From Umbilicaria muhlenbergii (Eukaryota > Ascomycota > Lecanoromycetes > Umbilicariales > Umbilicariaceae), in NCBI GenBank assembly GCA_000611775.1, contig KK106984.1:3009088-3073087 (forward strand): a stretch of 64,000 nt of DNA, in the 5' to 3' direction. The stretch's first letter is position 1, and each line of letters starts with the position of its first letter. Both the position numbers and the translations under genes were made by a program. Below are positions 31,227 through 43,108 of this stretch, in pieces. Under the pieces are notes generated by a model that saw only the letters and a list, made by a program, of their open reading frames with translations, had not been told where the DNA came from and did no database searches.

Positions 31227-32562
31227 TCAGCGGACAATGAAGCTGATCATCGCCAGAGCGCTACCAGGGGGTGTACATTCGCTTTCGAATTCAAACCGAG
31301 GTTCACTACTCATCACCAGCTCTTTCCATTCGTCCAAGGTGCGGTATCCCTGGTTGTAATAGAGTGACATCTGAAGGTCCACGGCTCTGTAATAGCGGTC
31401 ATTCGCGGTGGCCTCGATAGGCGCAGACGACTGGACGAAATCCATGATCAAGAGCCTGTTGCCTGCTTTCAGGGTAGGCGAGAGGGCTTGGATGATTTGG
31501 GTGGCGTATTTGTCGGTGTGATTGAGCAGGGTTTTGCGATAGAAATACACGTCTGCAGCTGTCTTCTGGGGCAGGAAGAAATCATGAGCCTCAAACAAAA
31601 CCCTGTCCTTGAGCTCTGCTGGAACCACTGAGGTTTTGGGGTCTTCAGCTATCGCCACCACCTCTGGTCTATCCTGGACGATCAAACGCAGTTTGGGTGC
31701 GACTTCTGCAATAGTGACGGCACAGTAGCCAATATGGCCGCCAACATCAACCACTGTCGCGTCCCCGAGTGAGGCCCAGTCAAATCCAGCTTGGATGTGT
31801 TTGATTGACGACGCAGGTTGCTGCAACACTTGTTGGATCGTTTTACCGAAGCGTCGCACCCTGACTGGATCCGATTGAATGAAGTCGTAGAACGCACCAT
31901 CGCTTCCATATGCAGAGTTGACGGCAGTCTGATTGGGCTCTTGTGAACCATGGCCCCACTTTGCAATGGCGTCAATCTGATGAGTGGCAGGGGGAGCACA
32001 GTCTTCAGTCAGCCATTGCACGGATGCCCGCATCGGACTGCCCTCCTTCAGTAAATGGGATCCGACTGTGTGAGCAACATGGTTTGGGGTTGGCTCGCAG
32101 AAGATTCGATTCGTGATAGCAAAGCGGAGGTGTTGCTTTAGCTGAACGGGATCCACTGCGCAGGATTTGGCCAAAGACTGAAAATCGATTTCTCCAGTGT
32201 CTGGCACGGAGTCGGGAACGTTGAAATGGCAAATGTATCGCATGGAATTGATGAATTGAAGCTGGCAAGTAGTGAGCGTGCGTGAGAGCGTTGACCCCCT
32301 TCGCTGGGCTTACCGATATCAGAGATGATTCCACCAGATATTGCTCAGGCCCCGTCGCCAAGTCGTACATTGTTCGCGCGGCGTTGCGCAAGTTGGCCCT
32401 CGCCTGCTCCGTCGTCTCATCACATTTGGGAAAGGCGGTCAGCGCAAGGGGGTCGAATGCAAGCCTGTCACGGCCATTCGTGGTGAGAAAGGCATTGACA
32501 GTCTTGGCCGACTGACGGCAGGATTCTGCGAGCGCCTCGAGGTCTAGGGTGTCTGTTGCCAT
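31227..32562 (-). CDS. Class I O-methyltransferase, divergent from the PKS, two exons
   Basis: Exon 1 32562-32314 and exon 2 32261-31227 give 427 residues; the 52-bp intron has GTAAGC and GCCAG. The N-terminal half holds the winged-helix dimerisation region (IDFQSLAKSCAVDPVQLKQHLRFA...). The SAM-binding motif VVDVGGHIG is at residues 253-261, followed by LRLIVQDRPEV and HDFFLPQKTAADVYFYRKTLLNHTDKY. The last segment in fungal polyketide OMTs usually reads ...W-x-L-H-N-W-S-D; the Asn-His pairing here differs slightly. This family methylates phenolic hydroxyls. Being the nearest gene to the PKS start and divergent from it, a tailoring role is likely (inference). Confidence 0.9.
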
Positions 32563-34525
32563 GATAAGGGAGCACAAAATCGTGAGGAATAGGAATAGCA
32601 ATGTGACGAGAGAGCATCGAGGCTGTGGGCTATTATGTAGCTTGTGGATGTCGCCACGACTCCTGCTCCGGCTGTCCAATCAGCCTCGTCCAAGTCATAG
32701 CGGAGCGTCGTGTCGCGGTGATCCTTCCGCGAGGCCGTTCATCGATCATCTTGATGCCAGCCCTCTACATTCCGAAAGTCATCAGAGCTGAAGAGAGATC
32801 TGCAGGGTCTTCTGTAGGGTCTTTCTGTAGATAGTCATGGGAGCGGGATCCTGGTAGGAACGCCTCTTCCTACATCGTCGAAGGTGCTCTATCAACGATT
32901 CTCACCGAGTGCTGAGGGCAGCGCGCAGCAGCAGCAGCACTCAATCGAGCTTGCATGGCAGCCCGGTCGGTACCTTGGGAAGTGTTGGCAGACGGTGCTT
33001 GCAGCAGGTACCGTGCTTGCATTCGGTGCTTGCATGCTGTGCTTGCGTGCTGTGCTTGCGTGCTGTGCTTGCGTTCGGTGCTTGCGTTCGGTGCTTGGTT
33101 CTGTGCTTGCATATACCTTGCTGCATTGATCCCCATACCTTGCAGATATCACCGGCGATTTACGCGGAGAGGCGTGCAAGCACACATGCGATAGAGTTCC
33201 ATCTGGCACCGAGCCGTGGCCCTACAACGACTGGCGGTCGACGGCACGGAGGAGAGCCAGGAGGGTGGGAGCATGGGAGCATGGGGGCATAGGAGCGTCA
33301 GCGTTCACATGGGCCAGCCCGCCTTGGGGCAGCCCGACTGCTCGAAAGAGGCCAGCCCGACCAGTCCAACCCGGCTAGTCCCATCCGGCTAGGCCAATGC
33401 GACTAGTGCACGTCATGAGCTGGACCCTCGACGCCAAAGGCTGCCATTGCTGCCAGCACCCCGGCTGTGGCGCCGGCCGGGGCCTTGCTCCGGTACATCG
33501 CTCGCCAAATGTCGCGCTCGCGTGCGGCGCAACTCTAGGCCCGCCGAATGCCATTCTCGTAATCATGTACTCCGGAGTACCGCTTTCGTCGGCGATTGTG
33601 CGACAATGCCATCCAGCATCCAGCATCCAGCATCCAGCATCCAACCCCGTCTCAGCGCCCATGACAACAGCGGCGCTGTTCCCTAGCGACCGTGGCGACC
33701 TGACTGACTCTCGAACCAACGCATCCATCCTTTTCGTAAAACGTTGTACACACTCACCCGCCGTGACCTTAGGGTTGCAATAGCAAGGGTCATGCCTACC
33801 TCCTCCAAAATACCAGTGCCTTGGAGAAAGTGCTCGACACCTGCATGTCCGCCATCGTTACTCGTTGCTCGTTGCTCGTTGCTTCGCCCGAGACAGGATC
33901 TGCTGGACTGATATCGGAAAGGCAGGCGATCTTGATTCGTCATCATGTCTTGCCCTCTTCAGCGCCATGGCCGCCGAACAGTCCTGTGATACCTCGCCGA
34001 CAACACCAGCCTCAAGTAGCTTTGTCTTGCCCAATCGCCGAAGCCTGCATGTGCTGCAGGAGCTGACGTGAAGGATGTACTTCGGACGTGGGTGGGTGCT
34101 GAGGACTCACCCCTTAGCCAGCAACAGGCTTCGAGCATGTCCGGGAGGAAGTGAGCTTGATAGGGTGAAGGGTCCTCCTGTTCATGATAATGCATGGTCA
34201 GCTTATAGAAGGAACCAGGATACATGGATGAAACGTGGCTTGCTCGTGATGTCAGGAAGATAATGCACTAATAACCCTAAGCAGATTGTCTGAGCACACT
34301 TTGCCATGCTATTCGATAACGTATATACCGCAATGCAGTGGAGCAGATCCTTTACAGTGTGGGAGAATAAGCAGTGCCCACTTGAAAAGACAGCTCCTCA
34401 GCACATAGCTGAGCCTGATTGTCGTGAGACCATAAGACTAACCCTGACGCTCCTCCTCAGCTTTCTAGAAGACAAACAGCTACCCCCTGCCCACAACACG
34501 CACGATCACGACCTCGGCAGATAAC
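32563..34525. other. 2-kb divergent intergenic region between OMT and PKS, with tandem repeats
   Basis: Contains a 13-bp minisatellite (listed separately), an ATCCAGC tandem at 33608-33645, GGGAGCAT-type repeats at 33265-33290 and CCAGCCCGACC/CCGGCTAG-type repeats at 33320-33390. Frames here are repeat-derived. This is the obvious regulatory interval for the cluster; no known factor site was identified with confidence. Confidence 0.55.
33010..33112. repeat. 13-bp minisatellite (GTGCTTGCGTGCT-type)
   Basis: About eight head-to-tail copies of a 12-14 bp unit, GTGCTTGC(A/G)T followed by TCG or GCT. Copies vary at two or three positions. It lies between the divergently transcribed OMT and PKS. 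Confidence 0.85.
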
Positions 34526-37500
34526 ATGGCGGCCCCGCTGTCACTCTATCTGTTTGGTGACCAGACCACCCAGTCTAGAGAAGACTTGAGAGCGCTGCTG
34601 CTGGTCGGAGGCAATCCGATCTTGACCGCTTTCATAGACCAGGCAGCCTTTGCCCTCCGTCGGGAGATACAGTCATTGTCGTGGTCTCAGCGAGAACGCT
34701 TTCCTTCATTCTGCAATTTCCTCGACCTTTTGGCCATCGATGCCTCCAAGCCACTCCATCCAGCTCTGCAATTGGCTCTATCCAGTGTCCATCATCTTGC
34801 GCTATTCTTGTGGTAAGGGCACGATCCACTCCGATATATCTAGCCAAGCTACTAACGTAAAGACAGTCAAAGGACTTCTGAGCCCGAAAGCTCTAATAGC
34901 GATGATGTCAGCTACACCTTTGGGTTCGGCACTGGCCTGCTCGCAGCAGTCGCTGTGAGCTGTTGCCCAAAGCCTGACCAACTGCTCCCGGTCGCTCTGG
35001 AAACAGTCCTCATCGGCTTTCGTGTAGGACTACTTGCCGCAGATATTGGAGACCAAATCGCTGTCGACAAAACAAGTCCGGCACCATGGCGTGTCAAGAT
35101 TGATACCGACAATTCCAAGCTTGTGCTACATCAGCTTGAGGAATTTTGCACTCGGAAGGTTGGTACACCTAACCACATGCCATTACTAGCTAAATATGAG
35201 GACAGCATCTACCGACATGGTCACAGCCGTATGTGTGCAGCGTGTCCCACGATTCAACACTGCTCAGCGGGATCCCAACCTTGCTTAGCGAGTTCGTCGA
35301 CACTTACAATCTGTGTGCGTCTACCTTGCCAGTCTACGCGCCCTTACATGGATCGCACCTCTTTTCAGACAATGATGTTGAACGTATTGTCCAATCTTTT
35401 TCACCGACTCTGTCGGATGTGGCTTCGAAATTTACACTCCTTTCGCATCTTGAAGGGAAAGCTGCCACTCCTCAGACCCTGCAGGCACTCCTTGCTGTCG
35501 CTGTGAAGGCGATACTACGGGAGCATCTGGCATCAGATGAAATTTTGCGATGTATCGAAGATACTGTGCAGCCTGAGCTCGCTCAACACTGCACAATCAT
35601 CTCCATTGGCACAACAAGCGGCTCAAAGCTGGCGGCTATGATCCAAGATGATGGGATCAGCACTGGCAAGGTGACTTTGACTTACGTGGACGACAAAGCG
35701 ATTTTGAACGGAATTACTACCTCGGGCCACACGAGACAGCCCAAAATCGCAATCACTGGCTTTTCTGGCAGATTCCCGGAAGCAGAGAATATTCACCAGT
35801 TCTGGGATGTGCTTCATGGCGGTGTTGACACACACTCACAGACGCCAGAGAGTCGATGGGACGTCAAAACGCACGTTGATCCGACCTTAAAGGCCAAGAA
35901 CACCAGCGGAACTCCGTGGGGCTGCTGGCTCAACAATCCGGGCCTATTTGATCGCTCGTTCTTCGCCATATCACCACGCGAAGCTCCTCAAATGGATCCT
36001 GCACAAAGGCTTGCTTTAATGTGCGCATATGAAGCATTGGAGATGGCCGGCATTGTCGCAGATGCAACTCCTTCGACAATGAAAAGCCGCGTCGGCGTGT
36101 TTATTGGTTGTACCAGCAATGATTGGTGCGAGACCAATAGTGCACAAGATGTTGACTTTTACTTTATCCCAGGTGGGAACCGGGCGTTCATCCCCGGGCG
36201 TATCAATTACTACTTCAAATTCAGCGGGCCAAGTTTTAGCGTCGACACAGCGTGCTCTTCGAGCCTTGCTGCAACGCACCTAGCGTGTGGTGCTCTCTGG
36301 AGAAATGAGATCGACACTGCCATCGTGGGAGGCACCAACATCTTAACGAATCCTGATGTCACGGCCGGTCTTGACCGCGGTCACTTTTTGTCGCGAACGG
36401 GAAATTGCAAGTCCTTTGATGACGGAGCTGACGGATATTGTCGTGGAGAGGGCGTCGGAATTGTGGTCCTGAAGCGCCTGGCAGACGCACAGGCTGAGAA
36501 CGATCCAATCTATGGCTGTATTCTCTCCGCAGTCACCAACCATTCTGCAGAAGCCGAGTCCATCACCCGACCTCATGTTGGAGCGCAGCAGGCCCTGTTC
36601 TCCCAAATTCTAGGAAATGGGGGTGTTCATCCAAACGATATCAGCTATGTAGAGATGCACGGAACTGGCACGCAGGCTGGAGACGGCAGGGAAATGAGCT
36701 CCGTCTCACAGACGTTCGCACCTTGGCCGCCAGGTGATCCACGCGGTCGTGACAGTGATTTGTATGTGGGGTCTGTGAAAGCAAACGTCGGTCACGGAGA
36801 ATCTGTTTCTGGAGTGACAGGTTTGATCAAGATCCTGTTGATGATGCAAAAGAACGAAATTCCGCCTCATTGTGGCATCAAGTCGAAGATCAATCAAACG
36901 TTTCCTCCAGATCTTCACGAACGCCGGATACAAATTGCAAAAGAACCGACTCCTTGGACCAGAACAAACAAGCCTCGAAGAGCGCTGGTCAACAATTTTA
37001 GCGCTGCTGGAGGAAATTCCTGCATCCTAGTTGAGGATGGTCCGGGAGAGGCTCCTGAGAGCAAACGCCCTGATACACGTCCTGCGCATGTGGTTACTCT
37101 GTCCGCGAAGACGCAGACGGCATTGGAAGCCAACATTCGCTCGATGGCAAACTTCCTTCAGACGTCTGATACAGTGTCTCTACCTGATGTAGCCTATACA
37201 TCAACAGCGCGGCGGGTGCACCATAACTTTCGGAGTTCCTATGTGGCTCGGACGGTTCAGGAACTGAGCAAAAGTCTTGAGGAACATGCCGCTCATCCTC
37301 CGCAACAAGTCCGAGGTCCGCCAAAGATGGTTTTTGCCTTCTCTGGCCAAGGCTCCAACCACGCTGGTATGGGTAAATACCTCTATGACACAAATGCCAC
37401 CATTCGCACGGACCTTAATCGGTTTGACACGATTGTACAGGATCAAGGCTTTGGCTCCATCCTGCCTTATATTCGAGGTATCGAGGAGGCGACCCACGAG

Positions 37501-40500
37501 GCATCCTCCTTGACGGTGCAGCTGGCCCATGTGTCACTTCAGATGGCGCTGGCCCGTCTATGGAGAAGCTGGGGCATAATGCCTGCTGCTGTGGTAGGTC
37601 ACAGTCTAGGCGAATATGCTGCGCTCAACTATGCTGGTGTCCTTTCAGATTTCGATGTTCTGTCCATCTGTGGACAGCGGGCCAAGCTCCTTGGTGCTCA
37701 TTGTCAAACAGGAACGCATGCGATGCTTGCAGTACGCAGCCCGCAACATGAAGTTGCCGCCAGTCTGGATGGCATTGCTGTGCAGATTGCTTGCATCAAC
37801 AGTCTTTCTGATACGGTTGTCAGTGGTGCGAATGAAGACATCGATGTAGCAACGAAGCAGCTGGAGTCCAAGGGAATCAGATGCAGTCGGATCAACCTCC
37901 CGTACGCGTTCCACTCGAGTCAGCTTGATCCTATAATGGATCCTCTCTCGACGATCCTTGACGGAGTAACACTGAGGCATCCGACTATACCAATTCTGAG
38001 TCCCTTACTTTCCACAGTCATCAAAGTCGGCGAGGAAGTTCCCAAGGACTACCTCCTACGACAATGCCGTGAAGCTGTAAACTTGGTCGGCGCTGTCCAG
38101 GCCGCTCAAGCTGCTTCAATCCTCGACGATCGGACTCATGTCCTCGAGATAGGGCCGAGTCTCGTCCTTGCTAGGCTCATGCAGCGCACGATGGAGAAGC
38201 CGCCGACGATCATCCCCTCGCTAGAGCCAAATCAAGACTCGTGGCTGGTACTAAGCCGCAGTGCTGCATCCGCATATCGTGTTGGATGCAATGTCAATTG
38301 GGCCCAGTATCACCGGGACTATGACCACTCTGTCATCCAACTGCCCGCCTATAATTGGGACCTCAAAAACTACTGGATGCAGTATGTGCATGATTGGTCT
38401 CTGCGCAAGGGTGACCCGTTACCTGCTATCAGAACATCGAACGCAGGGTCTGGACTGGAGCTGGCCACAACCTCCTGCCAGAAAGTTGTCTATGCAGATT
38501 TTACAGTTAGTACTATCGACGATTCTTCTATAGAAGCTTTACTAACTGGGCTACAGAACGATGGGGTCCGTGCTGTCATAGAATCAGATCTACAGTCCAA
38601 GACTCTCAAACCAGTGGTGGGAGGTCATAGGGTTAACGGCATTGCTGTTTGTATCGGTGTACGTGTTCCACATCTGCTGTCAAAATTCTCTGTCGCTTAA
38701 ACTGACATACTGTAGGCTGTTTACGCCGACATGGCCGTCTCTTGCGCAAAATCTATCTTGAAATGTTTTGTGGACGACACAACCAATACCGCAACCCTGA
38801 TCAAGGACATGGACATGCAAGAGGCGCTGATAGTCAGCGATAGCTCGGAGCCCCAGATTGTCAGGATTGAGGCAAACTGTATATGGCACCAAAAGAAAGT
38901 TGAGATTGCCATCTGCTCGGCTGACAACAAGGGACCATCCGGTAAGGTCCATGCCAAAACAACTATTGTCTTCGTCGACCGTGAAAAGGAGCAGCAGAAA
39001 CTCCGTGCGGGCACAGGATCGCCTGCATCTCAGATTGCATCCCTGAAAAGCGATGCCGCTGATGGTATTACCGAACGTTTCACGACTTCGATGGCCTACA
39101 GGATGGTGGCCTCACTTGCGCACTACGATGCGTCTCACAAAGGAGTAAAGGAAGTTCACTTGAATTCGACAAGCCTCGAAGCATGTGCGCTGATTTCGTC
39201 AGCCGTGCCCGATCGCCTTCCAGGCGACTTTACGCTTCATCCCTGTGTCTTCGACTCTGTTCTGCAATTGGCGACCTTCGTTTTGAACGCCAATGAGAAC
39301 TCCAAGTTTGACCAGGAGGTGTATGTCGTTCGTGGTTGGGAGAGTTTGTTCCTTGACGAGATTCTAACTCCCGACAACAAATATGAGACATACGTGAAGA
39401 TGACTGCACGGGATAAGGATGTTTCCGTGGGCGATATCGCCGTCATGAAAGACAACACCTTGATTGGATGCATAAGTGGTGTTCGGGTACAACGTGTACC
39501 ACGCCGTCTCATGGACGTCATGTTCAGACCGAAACAAGACACGGGAGCAGCTCAAATGCCTTCCAGTGACACATTCGCGGTCAAGGCTGACGCCAACGGC
39601 GCGGCAGGCAGTGGCAGAGGTGACACTGCAATGCTAGACAAAGCGCTCTCCATTATCGCAGAGGAGTCCGGAATTTCGCTAAATGAGTTCAAGGAGGAGG
39701 ATCTCCTCTCCGACATTGGCATTGACTCGCTTCTCATCTTGGTGATTGCGAGTCGCTTCCGCGAAGAGCTGCACTTGGACCTTCAGCCAGCCTTCTTTAT
39801 GGAGGTGTGCTCGATCGGTGCGATCAGGAAATTCTTCAATGCTCAGGCTGCTTCCCCCGGTGCCGAGAACGGGACAGAGACACCTGAAAATTCGTCAGGA
39901 TCGGGAACACCGAAGAGCTTGGAAGCATCCACGCCGGGGAGTTCCATTGCGGACGAGTCGAAAATGCCCGAGAGCCACTTAGATGGCAAAGATCAGGTCG
40001 TGGGTGCCAAGCCGGTCCCCGTGTCGACCTCGATCATCCTCCAGGGAACTCTGCGTCCGAGCACGAAGACTATCTTCATGTTCCCCGACGGATCCGGATC
40101 GGCTACATCCTACATGCACCTACCGCGTGTGCACGAAGACGTCGCCGTCATCGGCTTGAACTGCCCCTACATGACGCACCCCAAAGACATGGAAGGAGAC
40201 TTCGTCGACATCACCAAGATCCTCCTAACCGAAGTGCGCCGCCGCCAACCCCACGGCCCCTACTACCTCGGTGGCTGGTCCGCCGGCGGCGCCTTCGCCC
40301 ACCTCGCCACGCACATGTTGGTCGAAGCGGGCGAAGAGGTCAAATCGCTCCTCCTGATCGACGCGCCCTGCCCCGTCGGCCTGGGCAAGCTCCCCCAACT
40401 CTTCTTCGACTACTGGCGCACGATTCACCAACCGGGCGGCATGGTGGCCGACCGGCCCTTGCCCGCTTGGCTGATGGACCATTTCCAAGCCGTCAACGCG

Positions 40501-40815
40501 CACCTGCGCCACTACACGGGGCAGCCGTTGCCGCCGGGGAAGTCGCCGAAGACGTATCTGGTGTGGGCGGCGCGGGGCACGGACAATCTGGCGGGGTTCC
40601 AGGACCGGCATTTGCTTACGAAAGAAGAGAGTGACGATTTGGGGTTCTTGATGGATGACAAGACTGATTTCGGGACGAGGGGGTGGGAGGGGCTGGTGGA
40701 GGGGGAGATTACGATTGAGAGGGCGATGAGCTCGAATCATTTTACGATTGTGAGGGGGGAGGGGGCGGTGTTGCTGAGTTCGCTCATCAAGAGGGCGTGT
40801 CTCACGCAGACTTAG
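34526..40815 (+). CDS. Non-reducing polyketide synthase, SAT-KS-AT-PT-ACP-TE
   Basis: Exons 34526-34812, 34867-35158, 35227-38658 and 38716-40815 give 2,036 residues. The SAT domain opens the protein (LYLFGDQTTQSREDLRALL), but its nucleophile motif reads GFGTG (residues 115-119), with Gly117 where Cys is usual. KS: VDTACSSS (Cys536), His671 in EMHGTGTQAGD and His716 in KANVGHGES. AT: Ser986 in VVGHSLGEYAA. PT: His1327 in GGHRVNG and Asp1517 in HPCVFDSVLQ. One ACP: Ser1675 in DIGIDSLL. TE: Ser1859 in GGWSAGG and His2012 in SSNHFTIV. There is no methyltransferase or reductive domain. Such enzymes build aromatic polyketides from malonyl-CoA; chain length and cyclisation mode cannot be read here. 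All listed elongation, cyclisation and release residues are present. Confidence 0.96.
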
Positions 40816-41440
40816 AGTGGTGGGTTGGGAGTGGACGTGGGTTGTTAGATTAGGGGTTTTAGATTGGACGTCGATGTTTGTTGGATTGGACGGGAATAGA
40901 TATACACCTTGGTTTGTTTGGTACTATTGTTTATTTGATTTTTTTGGACGAAGGGATGGATAGATAGAATTGTATCATGGAATATATATAATTTCTTTTC
41001 TTTGAAATTTCAGACTGGATCCAATATCGATTATTGCTATCAATGTACATACACCTACGACGACACTTCACCTCCGCAGCAATAAACAAAGCCGTCGTGT
41101 TTCACAAAGAAAGGGTAAAACTAGAGCGTTCCATAAACTCAAAACCGTTGGTGTCTTTTTTAAGGTTGGTTAATAGTGTCATCATATCCATCGACTCCTC
41201 CCATCCCAGCTCGGCGACCGAAGTGCCAATAAAAAACCCCGCCCTCGACAAACGCGCCAAGTGAAAGAAAATCTCGATTTGGCGCCAGACAGCTACACCA
41301 GCCAACACTACCAAGGTTACGAGCACTTGTATCCCCCCCATACGCCGTACGCCGTACGCCGCACGCCTCGCTTAATCGAGAAGCCCTCACAGGACATGTT
41401 CGCGATACCTCCAACCGCCGGCGCAAATGCACATCAACGC
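40816..41440. other. Intergenic between convergent PKS and receptor genes
   Basis: AT-rich sequence to about 41010 is probably the PKS 3' UTR. From there to 41440 the sequence is 3' of the receptor stop. A 95-codon minus-strand frame here is a one-base-shifted continuation of the receptor frame after its poly-G run (see findings). Short CGCCGTACGCCGTACGC repeat near 41340. Confidence 0.5.
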
Positions 41441-43108
41441 TCATCTTTCCCTCCCCCCCCCCCCCTCAAAATCCTCCACGCTCTCCACCGTCATCGTCTT
41501 CCAAATCCCACCATCCGCCAGCACCTCCTCCGCACTCATCATGCGGCGCTTGGCCAGACAACACTCGTCATAAGTGCCACCGGAGCCCAGCTGGCACCGA
41601 CAGCCCTCGGTGTGCTTCTCCAGGTGCGCGAGTCGGCGCCCGTGGGAGGGGCCGGGGGTAGGTGGGATGGAATTGGCGGTGGTGGAGGAGGAGCGGAAGG
41701 AGGACGAGAGCCGGGTGGTGAGTTTGGGGATGGTGGATTGGGTGAAGGCGCTGAAGGCGGGGAAGCAGCTGCAGACGATGCCGGTGGTGAGTTCGGCGGT
41801 GCTGTTGGGTTGGGGGCCGAAAGGTGAGTATGAGGTGCGAGTTTGTGTGGAGGGGGGGATGTGGGGTGGGGGGAAGAGAAAGGGGGGGGGTAAGATNNNN
41901 NNNAAGATGGGGGGAGGGAGGATTTTGGGGGGGGGTCTGCTGAAAGGAAGGAGAAGCTTACGTCCAGAGACCGATGGGGAAGGTCGAGTAGGTCAGGTCG
42001 GGGCTTTTGCCGTTTTGGGTACTGCAGACTAGCCGCAAGATGCTGGCGATGGGGGCGCTGGGAGGGGTGGGTGGGGTTAGTGTGATGTGAGGAAAGGGAA
42101 GTGGTGGGTAGGATGAGGAGACGGAAGAGGTCAGAGTGACGAAATGAGGGAGGAGGTCGGTATGACGAAGAGAGGGGAGTGTAGAGTGATAGGACCGAGA
42201 AAAGGGAAGGGAAGGGGCGAAAGTGGATGACTTACAGAACAGCCATCACGAACGCAGCCGAGACCTTCGCCTTCCGTTTCCACGACATCTGCAGGTTCCA
42301 AATCGAGTACTGCGGCAGAATAAACAGCACCGAATCAATAGCGATATTAAAGATCCCCGTCGAGTAATAAATAGCAACGAGATCAAGACAACGACCCGGT
42401 ACGGCTGGATCCCACAACTTTTCCCTAGGCACGCATTCGAAGATGAAGGTGAACATGAAGACGATGGTGGTGATGATGTTGACGTAGAACATGAATTGCG
42501 TGATGATGTAGAGTCTGCTGATGCGGTTTGGGGCGAAGATTCTCTCGTAGAGGAGGATTATGGAGGCGCGGGTGAAGAGGGTGACGACGCATATAAGGAT
42601 CTCTTCGATATTGGCGTACTGTCAACTTGTCAATGTGGTGATCTGATTTCGGGACGGGTACGAGTTGAACGTACTTGCGCCCAGCGAATCAGATGCGATA
42701 TTGGTACGTTCCATTGATGTACACCATCGCCGTTGGCTCGAAGAGGAATGTTCACGGCGGCGAAGGCTACCAGGCCCAGCTGCAGAGGGTGGTGAGCTGG
42801 TTGTAGATGGATGACAAGATGTCATAAGATACACTTACCCATGCAACAACACAGGTGTCTGTGAACCAGTTAGCTTGGTGTCTAGACTTGGAACGCAGAA
42901 TCATACAATCCTCCCAATTAAGCGTTCGTGTGATCCGCGCGTTGGTGTACATCCTCATCGCCACAAACAAAGTGCTTACGGTCATGCAGACAGACATAGT
43001 GAGGACATTGTATTTCTGCAGCGAATAAGGATGAACAAAATCCGACGTCTCCCCCGGCGGAGGAGCCATCCCCGGAAGCATATCTAACAGTTGGTTGGAC
43101 AGAGACAT
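41441..43108 (-). CDS. Pth11-like seven-transmembrane rhodopsin-fold receptor, 6 exons
   Basis: Exons (minus order) 43108-42907, 42858-42839, 42779-42675, 42618-42236, 42057-41962 and 41801-41441 give 388 residues. Hydrophobic segments: VLTMSVCMTVSTLFVAM; CVVAWLGLVAFAAV; ILICVVTLFTRASIILLYERIF; LYIITQFMFYVNIITTIVFMFTFIFECVP; STGIFNIAIDSVLFILPQ; AAFVMAVLAPIASILRLV; and a last one around TAELTTGIVCSCFPAF. The W-E-D after the second helix and the N-x-x-x-D-x-x-x-x-x-L-P helix fit the fungal rhodopsin-domain family. No CFEM domain. The tail is cytoplasmic and ends after a 13-base G run. An assembly gap (N at 41897-41903) lies in the last intron. Possible sensor role, ligand unknown. Confidence 0.85.
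41897..41903. other. Assembly gap (7 N)
   Basis: Seven undetermined bases in G-rich low-complexity sequence within an intron of the receptor gene; coding sequence is not affected unless the flanking assembly is also wrong. Confidence 0.99.

Noticed and set aside
32870-33209. Several 60-105 codon frames on both strands
   Set aside because: They are translations of the 13-bp minisatellite and its flanks in every frame.
39600-40030. Search for a second ACP in the polyketide synthase
   Set aside because: Only one D-S-L phosphopantetheine site is present (Ser1675); the Ser/Thr/Gly-rich stretch after it is linker leading directly to the TE.
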